Origin: JAJTGZ01 sp964403525
GTDB taxonomy: Bacteria; Planctomycetota; Phycisphaerae; Phycisphaerales; UBA1924
Length of the DNA: 64,000 bases
Assembly: GCA_964403525.1 (NCBI GenBank)
Contig: CAYOGE010000014.1
Span: forward strand, 13,516 to 77,515
Direction of reading: 5' to 3'
Shown here: positions 7,733 through 15,466 of the stretch, in pieces
Layout of the letters: each line of letters starts with the position of its first letter
Position numbering within the stretch: the stretch's first letter is position 1
Translations under genes and position numbers: made by a program
The notes under the pieces: model-generated
The model's database searches: none
What the model was told of the DNA's origin: nothing
What the model saw: only the letters and a program-made list of their open reading frames with translations

Positions 7733-8872
7733 CTACGTGCGGACGCTCGTTCCCTGAGCGATCGCGATCGGCAGCATCGCCAGCACCGGCACAAAGGCCG
7801 CGATCATCGGCGGCAGCAGGTCGGTGGGGATCGGTGCCGAAGCGCCCAGCACCGTGCCCACCAGCGTGCCGATCGCAACCGGCGCGGCCTTGAGGCTCTG
7901 CGTCACCATGTTCTTCGGCTCGCGCGTCAGGAAGTAGGGCAGGCAGATCACCATGCTCAAGAGCGTGCCGACAAGCGTCGACGCCCTGCCCCAGGCGATC
8001 CGCGAGAGGTCGTCACGCATCGACCGCGGGAGGTTGGGCAGGCGGATGCCCTCGATCAGCTGGCCCCACGAGAGCGTCTGCGAGTAGAAGCGGTACTGGT
8101 TGGCCAGCAGCACCGTCGGGTCCACGCTCGTGGGCACGGTCGTCACCACCTCGCCGCTGCGTGCGCGGGCATCGGTGGGTGAGAGCTCCGCCAGGCGCAT
8201 GGACCGCCCGATGCCGTTGGTCAGCCGCCAGACGCCCGTGCGCTGGTCCCATACGGCGGTGTCGGCGGTCACGCGCCTGATCGCGCGGCCCTCCGCGTCG
8301 CGCTCCAGCACGTAGAGCCCGCGCAGCGTGCTGGTGTTGGGGTCAAACTCTCGAGCGGTGAGCACCCGCCCCTGCTTGTCGGAAACAAGCGGCACCTGGT
8401 AGCGGTCAAACTCGCGCTTCCCCGCGTCCTTGATGCTGCGGCTCAGCAGCGGGGAGAGACGCGGCAGCACCAGCTCCTGGTTCGCCACCTGGGCGCCGAG
8501 CAGGAGCACCGACACGACCATGACCGGGCGGGACGCGCGGAAGAGCGAGACCCCGCCGGCCATCATCGCCACAAGCTCACGGTGGCGGACCAGCTGCGCG
8601 AACGTGAACCCCATGGCCCCCACCAGGATCAGCCCGCTGGTGAAGTTCAACAGCTGCAGCAGGCGCGGCCACCACAGGTCCCACACGAGCAAGACGGTGA
8701 CCAGCGCCCGGCGCAGGCCCGCGGCGCCGCCGGAGGTCTCGTCTGCGCGGTGGAGGTACTCGTCGGCGTTGAGCGAGACGTCGACCATCACCACGAACGC
8801 GCCGAGCATGATCGCCAGCGCCGCGACGTTGATCAGGAACTGGCGCGCGATGTACCGGTCGAGCGTGCTCAT
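7733..8872 (-). CDS. lptG: LptF/LptG-family permease (LptG-like)
   Basis: 379 residues with the layout of the YjgP/YjgQ family: an N-terminal 'LDRYIARQFLINV' amphipathic start, two or three membrane segments within residues ~14–130, a soluble periplasmic beta-rich region (~145–270), and C-terminal membrane segments (~295–375). The family exports LPS across the inner membrane with the LptB ATPase and LptC. It starts 1 base after the stop of the second family member just upstream, so the two are one operon in the usual lptF–lptG order. The LptB and LptC genes are not in the window. LptF versus LptG is assigned from gene order only. Confidence 0.75.
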   Translation of the reverse strand: MSTLDRYIARQFLINVAALAIMLGAFVVMVDVSLNADEYLHRADETSGGAAGLRRALVTVLLVWDLWWPRLLQLLNFTSGLILVGAMGFTFAQLVRHRELVAMMAGGVSLFRASRPVMVVSVLLLGAQVANQELVLPRLSPLLSRSIKDAGKREFDRYQVPLVSDKQGRVLTAREFDPNTSTLRGLYVLERDAEGRAIRRVTADTAVWDQRTGVWRLTNGIGRSMRLAELSPTDARARSGEVVTTVPTSVDPTVLLANQYRFYSQTLSWGQLIEGIRLPNLPRSMRDDLSRIAWGRASTLVGTLLSMVICLPYFLTREPKNMVTQSLKAAPVAIGTLVGTVLGASAPIPTDLLPPMIAAFVPVLAMLPIAIAQGTSVRT

Positions 8873-8873
8873 G

Positions 8874-10607
8874 TCAGTGCCTCACCAGCAGGCGGAGGTG
8901 AAACAGGGTGAGCGCCGCGACAAGCACGACGCCGCCGTAGAGCAGCAGCAGCCCCGCGGCGCCGTGCTGCACGACCATCGTCTGCCCGCCCGAGATCGCG
9001 ACCTCCCCCAGCAGCGCCGGCAGGAACGACCAGAGGTAGACCATCAGCGGCGGCGCAGCGCCGAGGCGCATCCCCATCACCGCGCCGAGCATCACCATCA
9101 CCACGCACGAGAGGCTCGTCGCTACGCGCTCGTGCTGCTTCCCGCGCACCTCACGCCGGGTGTTGGTGATCTCGCGCTCGAGCTGCTCGCTCTGGCGCGT
9201 CAGCGGGGCGTCGGCCCGGTCGGCGGTCCGCAGCGCCGCCTGGTTCCGCAGGCTCTCCAGCGGCGCGCCAAGGAACCCCGCCAGCGGGTCGCTGGAGGGG
9301 CGCAGGCCCGGCAGCGAGAGCGCCGTCAGCACGCCCGCGGTGTCGGCGTTGTCTGCGCCGGTCGTTGTCGAGACCTCCTCCATCGTCAGCGTCAGGCTGG
9401 TGCCGCTGCCGGCGGCGGCAGACGGCTGCCCCAGATAGGCCCGCAGCGCCCGGTGTGAGTGCGTGCGCGGCGTATCGGCGGCGTCGCCCGCAAGCGAACC
9501 GACGACCGTGACTTCGATCGGTCCGCTCGGCTTCGTCGGCACCAGAGCGAAGCCGCGTGCACCCGGCGCAAACTCGATCCCGGACGCCCGGACGACAACC
9601 GGCCTGCCCGCCCCGTCGATCAGCGTGGCGCGCCCGACACGGCGCAGCTCGTCACGGACGCCGTCGACCGCCGTCCGCTCCGCCATCATCTGCGCCAGCC
9701 GTACGCGGTGGTCCTCGACGGCGGTGAGGCGTTGCGGGTTCATCCACGCCCGGTCGAGCTCGGTCCACGAAAGGTACTTCGCCCGGTCGCGGAACGTGCT
9801 GGGCAGCTTGTAGGCAACAACCGTCTGCTCGACCGTGCCGAGGGCGACGTTGGTCTTGCCCCCCACGGGGTCGCGCAGCTGCATGATGGCGGTCGTCGTG
9901 TCGCCCCCGGATGAAGACCACCGCTCGCCGGGCCCGCTGACCGTCACCAGGTCCGGGGCGTCGGCCTCGTGATAGAGCCACACGTCCGCCAGGCGGCTGC
10001 TCACCTCGCGTTCGATATTCCCAGCGTCATCAAGCTCAAGCGCGACCACCCCGCGCAACACCAGGTGCTTGAACGCGCGCCCGCCCGGCTCCGGGTCAAC
10101 CTCGCTCACATCGTCGGCAAAGAGCAGCTTGCGCCCGCGGTCGAGCGCGAGCGACTGTCCCTTTCCCAGGCGACCGGCCAGCAGGCGGCTGGGATCGGAG
10201 GTGATCATCTCCTGAGCGGCCCGCAGGAAGCGCGGCATCACCTGGTCGGCCATCGCAAACATCGCAACGCCCATAAGGAGCCCAAGCGCGGCCGAGGGGA
10301 GCAGGATCGTGCGGTGCGAGATGCCGCCGGCGTAGCAGGCCGTCAGCTCGTTGTCCTGGCTCATGCGGTGGTACGTCAGCGTCGCCGCGAAGCCACCCGC
10401 GAAGGGGAGCGCGTACTGCAGCATCGGGATCGTCAGCCAACCCGCGAGCGTGACGGTCTCGACCACGCCGAGGGTGCCGTTGGCGAACATGCGCACCGCG
10501 CCGACAAACGACAGCACGGCGACGAGGATCGCCGCCGTCAGCGTCAGCAGCCGCAGCAGCTGGCTGAGCAGGAAACCCCAGATCGTCGTGGGCGTGGTGA
10601 TCCGCAT
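8874..10607 (-). CDS. lptF: LptF/LptG-family permease with enlarged periplasmic domain (LptF-like)
   Basis: 577 residues from ATG 10607. Membrane segments occur near residues 12–32, 47–70 and 100–125, and again at the C-terminus (~490–575). 'GFAATLTYHRMSQDNELTACYAGGIS' matches the conserved first cytoplasmic loop of LptF/LptG. The periplasmic part (~130–490) is about 200 residues longer than in enterobacterial LptF and includes an Ala/Thr-rich insertion and a predicted helical, coiled-coil-like stretch just before the last membrane segments. A TACACT box at 10620–10625 (minus strand) lies 12 bases upstream of the start. An upstream extension of the frame to 10847 is Arg-rich shadow sequence and was excluded. 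Confidence 0.75.
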   Translation of the reverse strand: MRITTPTTIWGFLLSQLLRLLTLTAAILVAVLSFVGAVRMFANGTLGVVETVTLAGWLTIPMLQYALPFAGGFAATLTYHRMSQDNELTACYAGGISHRTILLPSAALGLLMGVAMFAMADQVMPRFLRAAQEMITSDPSRLLAGRLGKGQSLALDRGRKLLFADDVSEVDPEPGGRAFKHLVLRGVVALELDDAGNIEREVSSRLADVWLYHEADAPDLVTVSGPGERWSSSGGDTTTAIMQLRDPVGGKTNVALGTVEQTVVAYKLPSTFRDRAKYLSWTELDRAWMNPQRLTAVEDHRVRLAQMMAERTAVDGVRDELRRVGRATLIDGAGRPVVVRASGIEFAPGARGFALVPTKPSGPIEVTVVGSLAGDAADTPRTHSHRALRAYLGQPSAAAGSGTSLTLTMEEVSTTTGADNADTAGVLTALSLPGLRPSSDPLAGFLGAPLESLRNQAALRTADRADAPLTRQSEQLEREITNTRREVRGKQHERVATSLSCVVMVMLGAVMGMRLGAAPPLMVYLWSFLPALLGEVAISGGQTMVVQHGAAGLLLLYGGVVLVAALTLFHLRLLVRH

Positions 10608-10683
10608 GTGCCTGCCGCGAGTGTAACGCCCCTGTGCCCGGTGAGCCCCGCGCCGGGAGACCAAAGCAGCAGCCCGCGCGCGG

Positions 10684-12252
10684 TCACGGCCTCCGCGAGA
10701 CCTCGACCTTGCCGCCCGCGACGTCCTTGATGGCGTACCCCATCGCCGCCAACTCGTCGCGCAGGCGGTCGCTGGCGGCGAAGTCCTTCGCTGCCCGGGC
10801 GGCCTTTCGCTCGGCCAGTTTCGCCTCAACGGCCTCGCTGGGCGCAACGCCGGGCGCGTAGACCGCCAGGCCGGTCGCGGTGCTCTCGGCGCGCGCCAGC
10901 GACAGCACGCCCAGCACGCCGTCGATCAGGCCCATCGCCGCGCCGTCGGCGGCCGTCGGCTCGCCGAGGGTGTTGATCCATGCGTTGACCACGCCGATCG
11001 CCTCCGCGACGTTCAGGTCGTTGTGCATGGCGGCGGCGAAGTCGTCCAGCACCACCGCGGTGGGTGGGGCGGATGAACCGGGCGTCCCGGCGGCCGCGAC
11101 CCTGCGCCACCTATCCAGCATCCGCCTGCTGTCGTCGAGCCCCTGCTGGGTGAAGTTCGCGTTGGACCGGTAGTGGGTACGGATGAGCTCAAGGCGCAGC
11201 GCTCCGGGCTCGATGCCCTTGGCAAACAGGTCGCGCGCAGTGAAGAAGTTCCCCTTGCTCTTGCTCATCTTCGCCCCCTCGACGATCAGGAATCGCGGGT
11301 GGAACCACATGCGGGCGTAGGTGGCGTTGCCGGTGCAGCCGCACGTCTGGGCGACCTCGCACTCGTGGTGGGGGAAGATGTTGTCCTCGCCGCCGCTGTG
11401 CAAGTCGATGGCGCCGCTCGCGTCGGCCAGGCGCTCGCCGGCCATCGCGCTGCACTCGATGTGCCAGCCGGGGTACCCGGGGCCCCATGGAGAGTCCCAC
11501 TTCATGATGTGGCTCGGGTCGGCCTTCCAGAGCAGAAAGTCGGCGGGGTGTTTCTTCTGCTGCTGGTTCCCCTCTTCGATCCGCCCGCCCGCCCCGCTGC
11601 GGAGCTTCTCCAGCGTGTTCCCGCTGAGCCTGCCGTACGCGGGGAACGACTCGACCGAGAAGTAGACGACCTGCATCCCCGCCGGGCCGACGGCGTAGGC
11701 GTGCCCGCGCTCGATGAGCCGCTGGATCATCGCGATCATCTGCGGGATCTTCTTCGTCGGCCGGGGCATGAGCGTGGGGTCTTTCAGTGCCTCCAGCGCC
11801 ACCAGCAGCCCGAGCTTCCGTGCATCGTCGAGGAACCGCTGCGCGTAGAACTCGGCGATCGCATAGGGGTCGCCCGGGTTGATCTGCGTGTCGGTGTGCA
11901 GTTGGCCGCTCTTTTTCGCCTCCAGCAGGCGCCGGCCCGCGACCGCCATGCGGTCCTCGCCGTGCTCGCCGCCCTCGGCGTCATCGGTCATGTGACCAAC
12001 GTCGGTGATGTTCATCACGTGCGTGACGGCGCGCGGCCCGCGGTGCTCAGAACCGTCGCGCCGCGTGACGGTGCAGAGCGGGCTCTGCACAAACCGCCGC
12101 AACACGTCGGCCGCGAGGAACGACCGGAAGTTGCCGATGTGCGCATCGTCGTAGACCGTCGGACCGCAGGAATAAAACGTCACGCTGCCGGGATCTCCCG
12201 GCACGAACGGCTCAACGGTGCGGGTGAGCGTGTTGTAAAGTCTCAAGGGCAT
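10684..12252 (-). CDS. cysS: Cysteinyl-tRNA synthetase
   Basis: 522 residues from ATG 12252 (MPLRLYNTLTRTVEPF, a typical CysRS start). The class I motif HIGN occurs in 'CGPTVYDDAHIGNFR' with the zinc-ligand Cys next to it. The KMSKS loop is present exactly (GAKMSKSKGNFF, near residue 330), and 'WHIECSAMAGERL' and 'HHECEVAQTCG' supply the other zinc/active-site residues. The enzyme charges tRNA(Cys) in the cytoplasm. It is about 60 residues longer than E. coli CysS; the extra residues include an insertion near residues 50–110 (RRDGSEHRGPRAVTH region) and a Gly/Gln/Lys segment near 215. The frame could extend to 12384, but that extension runs through G-rich repeat DNA and is not coding-like. 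Confidence 0.95.
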   Translation of the reverse strand: MPLRLYNTLTRTVEPFVPGDPGSVTFYSCGPTVYDDAHIGNFRSFLAADVLRRFVQSPLCTVTRRDGSEHRGPRAVTHVMNITDVGHMTDDAEGGEHGEDRMAVAGRRLLEAKKSGQLHTDTQINPGDPYAIAEFYAQRFLDDARKLGLLVALEALKDPTLMPRPTKKIPQMIAMIQRLIERGHAYAVGPAGMQVVYFSVESFPAYGRLSGNTLEKLRSGAGGRIEEGNQQQKKHPADFLLWKADPSHIMKWDSPWGPGYPGWHIECSAMAGERLADASGAIDLHSGGEDNIFPHHECEVAQTCGCTGNATYARMWFHPRFLIVEGAKMSKSKGNFFTARDLFAKGIEPGALRLELIRTHYRSNANFTQQGLDDSRRMLDRWRRVAAAGTPGSSAPPTAVVLDDFAAAMHNDLNVAEAIGVVNAWINTLGEPTAADGAAMGLIDGVLGVLSLARAESTATGLAVYAPGVAPSEAVEAKLAERKAARAAKDFAASDRLRDELAAMGYAIKDVAGGKVEVSRRP

Positions 12253-12270
12253 GATCGATGCTCGCTCACG

Positions 12271-12350
12271 CGGTGGGGGTTGCCAAGGGGCAGGGGCCGG
12301 TGTCTGGGGCCAGGGGCCAGGGGCTAGGGGGCTGGAGGCTGGGGGGCCGG
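12271..12350. repeat. G-rich imperfect repeat upstream of cysS
   Basis: The + strand has many runs of four to six G separated by CC, CT or A, in imperfect repeats of GGGGCCA and GGGGCT. It lies in the 156-base gap between cysS and the CNNM/CorC-like gene, so it is in the 5' region of cysS (C-rich in the cysS transcript). It could form a G-quadruplex in DNA. Nothing else was seen in the gap. Confidence 0.6.
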
Positions 12351-12408
12351 TAAAGGTACGTTCGTTTGTCCAGAGTGTCAGCACCCAAGGCCGCGCACGC
12401 CGGGCCCG

Positions 12409-13752
12409 TCAACCCACCCCCGCCCCCTCTTCGATCACGGCCGGCGCATCCTCGCCGCGCACCTCAAGCTGCACCTTGACCACGCGCGTCGGCTTCGCGT
12501 CCGACACGGTGAACACCATCCGCTCGTGCTCAAACCGCTCCCCCTTGGCCGGTATCCGCCCAAGGGTCGTCACCACAAACCCGCCGACGGTGTCGTAGTC
12601 GTCTGAGTCAGGGATCCGCACGCCAAGCGCCTCAAGCGCCTCGTTCACGTCGATAATGCGAGCCGCGGCGTCCAGGTCGGCCTTGCGGTCGTCGATCCGA
12701 AGGACCACGTCGGGCGTCTCGGCGGTCGGGCTCTCGTACTCGTCCTTGATATCGCCGAAGACCTCCTCGACGATGTCCTCGATCGTGACGATGCCCGCGG
12801 TGCCGCCGTACTCGTCTGCGACGATGGCGATGTGCACCTTCTTCTCCATCAGTTCCTTCAGCAGTTCCTTCACCGTCTTGGTCTCGGGCACGAAGTAGGC
12901 CGGGCGCAGCAGCGGGCGCAGCTCAAACGCCTTCCCCGGTCGTGCACCCTCGCCGCCGAGCCAGAGCATCAGGTCCTTCACGTAGAACAGGCCCACGATC
13001 TGGTCCATGCTCTCTTCGTACACCGGGATCCGCGAGTGACGCACCTCGCGCACCTCGCGGATCAGCCGCCCCAGGTCATCGGTCAGCTCGATCGCCTCGA
13101 TGTCCGTCCGCGGCGTCATGATCTGCTGAACCGTGAGGTCGCCAAACCGCATCACGCCCTCGAGCATGTCCGCCTCGTCGCCCGGCAGTGCGCCCGTCGC
13201 TTCCGCCTCCTCAACCACCTGCAGAATGTCCTGCTCCGCCTGCTCGCTGTCGTTCTTCTTTTCCACCCCGACAAGCCGGCGCACGACCTCGTCAACACCG
13301 CGGGCCACCGCGCGCAGCGGTGTAGCGAGCAGCGCCAGGGCGCGCACGGGCGTCGCGCCCCACAGCAGCAGCGACTCCGCCGCGTAGGTCGACAAGGCCC
13401 CAGCAACGACGATCGACCCCAGCCACAGCAGGGCCGCGGCCATCGCCAGCCCCAGGGAGAAGTGGAGCAGTTCCGGGGTCGTATCACCACACACGGCCGT
13501 CATCCACCAGACCCCCGCGCCATACGCCACCGCATCAAACAGCAGCCTCGCCAGCAGCAGCGCCCGCGAGTGACCGATCGGGTCGTCCAGGATCGCCGCA
13601 ACCGCCCGCGGCAGCGACTTCAGCCCCTTCCGCTGGGCCAACTGCTCCGCCTCGGCGAACGTGGCAGCGCGCACCGACAGCGCCAGCGCCCCCAGCGCTG
13701 CCGAGCCGATCACACCGCCAACGCCGATCCAGCCCGCCATCACTGCGCTCAC
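12409..13752 (-). CDS. CNNM/CorC (HlyC)-type transporter-associated protein with CBS pair
   Basis: 447 residues. Residues ~1–190 form a membrane domain of the DUF21/CNNM type. Residues ~205–330 contain a CBS pair: 'DLTVQQIMTPRTDIEAI' opens the first CBS and 'VHIAIVADEYGGTAGIVTIEDIVEEVFGDI' closes the second. Residues ~355–435 form the CorC_HlyC domain with the typical 'DDYDTVGGFVVTTLGRIP' segment. The family is involved in magnesium/cobalt homeostasis, not haemolysis. The start ATG overlaps the stop of ybeY by 4 bases. That order (ybeY then a CorC-like gene) is widely conserved in bacteria and supports both calls. Confidence 0.85.
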   Translation of the reverse strand: MSAVMAGWIGVGGVIGSAALGALALSVRAATFAEAEQLAQRKGLKSLPRAVAAILDDPIGHSRALLLARLLFDAVAYGAGVWWMTAVCGDTTPELLHFSLGLAMAAALLWLGSIVVAGALSTYAAESLLLWGATPVRALALLATPLRAVARGVDEVVRRLVGVEKKNDSEQAEQDILQVVEEAEATGALPGDEADMLEGVMRFGDLTVQQIMTPRTDIEAIELTDDLGRLIREVREVRHSRIPVYEESMDQIVGLFYVKDLMLWLGGEGARPGKAFELRPLLRPAYFVPETKTVKELLKELMEKKVHIAIVADEYGGTAGIVTIEDIVEEVFGDIKDEYESPTAETPDVVLRIDDRKADLDAAARIIDVNEALEALGVRIPDSDDYDTVGGFVVTTLGRIPAKGERFEHERMVFTVSDAKPTRVVKVQLEVRGEDAPAVIEEGAGVG

Positions 13753-14312
13753 CGCTCACCCCCCATCGCCGGCCCATTGCGATCGACCCGCTGCTCCGTC
13801 GCAAACGTCGCGCCCACCCCCAGAGTCTCCATTACCCGGTCTTCCGCCGCGTGCATGCGGGCGTACGCAGCATCGTCGTGGTCGTCGTGCCCGAGGCAGT
13901 GGAGCAGCCCGTGCACCGCGTACAGCAGGAGCTCTCGCCGCGCCGCGTGCCCACGGCTGGCTCCCTGCCGCTGCGCTTCGTCCAGGCAGAGCAGGAGGTC
14001 GGCCTCGACGACGCCCTTGTTCGCCATGCCGTCCTGGGGATCAGTCAGGTCGAACGTGATGACGTCGGTCGTCCCCTCGGCTCCGCAGAACTCCTCATGT
14101 GCCTTCGCCATCTCAACATCGCCAACCACGCGCGCCGAGATCGCCCCGGCCACGTTCAACACGCTCCCGGCCCGCGATAGGTGATCCTGGAGCCATGCCA
14201 GATCGCCAGCCGGCAGCCGGCCCGTGCCATCCACAACCTCAACGGTCAGCCCTGCCGGCCGTGTTGGATCCGCCGCCGCTGAGTCTCGAGATGGTGCGCC
14301 TTCGTTTGGCAT
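13749..14312 (-). CDS. ybeY: Endoribonuclease YbeY (rRNA maturation/quality control)
   Basis: 187 residues. The metal-site motif lies near residues 135–146: HGLLHCLGHDDH. The usual pattern is H-G-x2-H-x2-G-x-D-H; here the last His is one residue later (D-D-H), so position 11 is Asp and position 12 is His. 'EEFCGAEGTTDVITFDLTDP' matches the conserved 'N/G-x-T-DVLSFP' strand of the family. YbeY is a single-strand-specific endoribonuclease acting in 16S rRNA processing and ribosome quality control. The gene is coupled by a 4-base overlap to the downstream CorC-like gene. Confidence 0.85.
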   Translation of the reverse strand: MPNEGAPSRDSAAADPTRPAGLTVEVVDGTGRLPAGDLAWLQDHLSRAGSVLNVAGAISARVVGDVEMAKAHEEFCGAEGTTDVITFDLTDPQDGMANKGVVEADLLLCLDEAQRQGASRGHAARRELLLYAVHGLLHCLGHDDHDDAAYARMHAAEDRVMETLGVGATFATEQRVDRNGPAMGGER

Positions 14313-14441
14313 GGACTGGCCAGCGTTGATCCTATCTCACCGGAGAGTGTCGGCCAGCAAACCCGTGCCAAGATTCCAAACAAAAACCAATCAGTTTGCG
14401 TGGCTTGCACTGTACACGCAGCTGCGAACATCGAAATCTTG

Positions 14442-15356
14442 TTATCGGACGTCCAGAACCAGGAGTCGCTCGGGGCTGACTGTGAGATTGAGGCGTGTGC
14501 CGATCCCGTCGGCCGCGGCTGCTTCACCGTCCAGTTGGAGCCGCGCATGCGGTTCAACTTCAACCGCCAGCCGCGCGGCCCGCGCGCGAACAACGGTCGC
14601 CCCGCTCCGCAAGCGCAGGCGCACCAGCGCCGCCAGTGCTTCGACCGCGGTCTCTGCTGGAATAAAGCAGGCATCGAGCAAGCCATCACAGGGGTCCGCC
14701 TCGGGGCACGGGTCGATCCGCAGGGCGTACTGCCGACAGTTCGCGACAACCAGCATCCCCCGTCCATCGATCACAGGCTCCGTATCGCCCTCGCGCCACA
14801 CCCGAACGTGTGAGATGGCGGGACTCGCCAGTTCTCCAACGATCGGGCCCGCATATGCCCGGTGCCCCACCGCCTTGGTGCGGCATGCGTGCAGGCGGTG
14901 CACGACCCCCGCGTCTGGCCCAACCGAAGCCATCAGCAGGAACGGCAACGATTGTCGGGGTAGCAACGCACCGCCCGCGCCGTTCCACTCGCACCGGCCG
15001 ACATCGCAAGAAACGGTCCGCCCGCGCAGGATGGCCCTCAAGAGTCGGTTGGGGTTGGTGTCCATGCCGAACTCCCGGGCGAACAGATTCTCGTTCCCCG
15101 CGGGCAGGTGATAGATCGGCACAGCCATCGCCGCACAGGTCGATGCGACGCTCAGAACCGTCCCGTCACCGCCGGCGACCACGGCAGCGCTCGCGCCGCT
15201 TATCGCTTGCTTCAAGTCAACCGGAGGCAAGCCTTTGCCCAGATTCACGCGGTCAGCCGCAATGCCAAGGCTTCGGAGAGCCTCAGCCGCTGCGCCGGCG
15301 ATCGCAGCCGCTCGCCCCGACCCCGACCCTTGATTGGCCACAATCACCACGCGCAC
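14442..15356 (-). CDS. Diacylglycerol/lipid kinase-like protein (DAGK catalytic fold)
   Basis: 304 residues from GTG 15356. The start VRVVIVANQGSGSGRA and 'AAVVAGGDGTVLSVAS' (GGDGT, residues ~62–66) are the nucleotide-binding hallmarks of the DAGK/NAD-kinase superfamily; 'IYHLPAGNENLFAREF' matches the 'lPlGTgNdlAR' segment. The product probably phosphorylates a lipid such as diacylglycerol or undecaprenol-related lipid; the substrate is not determinable. An upstream in-frame ATG at 15383 and longer starts exist, but a -10 box TACGCT ends 6 bases before the GTG, which argues for the GTG start and a leaderless mRNA. It is transcribed divergently from the transglutaminase-like gene, 110 bases apart. 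Confidence 0.75.
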   Translation of the reverse strand: MRVVIVANQGSGSGRAAAIAGAAAEALRSLGIAADRVNLGKGLPPVDLKQAISGASAAVVAGGDGTVLSVASTCAAMAVPIYHLPAGNENLFAREFGMDTNPNRLLRAILRGRTVSCDVGRCEWNGAGGALLPRQSLPFLLMASVGPDAGVVHRLHACRTKAVGHRAYAGPIVGELASPAISHVRVWREGDTEPVIDGRGMLVVANCRQYALRIDPCPEADPCDGLLDACFIPAETAVEALAALVRLRLRSGATVVRARAARLAVEVEPHARLQLDGEAAAADGIGTRLNLTVSPERLLVLDVR

Positions 15357-15362
15357 GCGTCG

Positions 15363-15368
15363 AGCGTA
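15363..15368 (-). promoter_or_regulatory. -10 box of likely leaderless lipid kinase mRNA
   Basis: TACGCT (15368 to 15363, minus strand), 6 bases, then GTG 15356. It decides the start codon, since longer in-frame starts would be upstream of it. Confidence 0.5.
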
Positions 15369-15455
15369 TCTCGCCCGCGGCATGCGCGACCCGTCGCGAC
15401 GCCGACCAAAGACGGGGGAGCAGTGAATGTGGGAACCAATCGTGCCGGCGGGCGT

Positions 15456-15461
15456 TAGAAT
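15456..15461 (+). promoter_or_regulatory. -10 box of likely leaderless transglutaminase-like gene
   Basis: TAGAAT, 5 bases, then ATG 15467. This is a near-consensus -10 box with no Shine–Dalgarno. Confidence 0.5.
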
Positions 15462-15466
15462 GTTGT

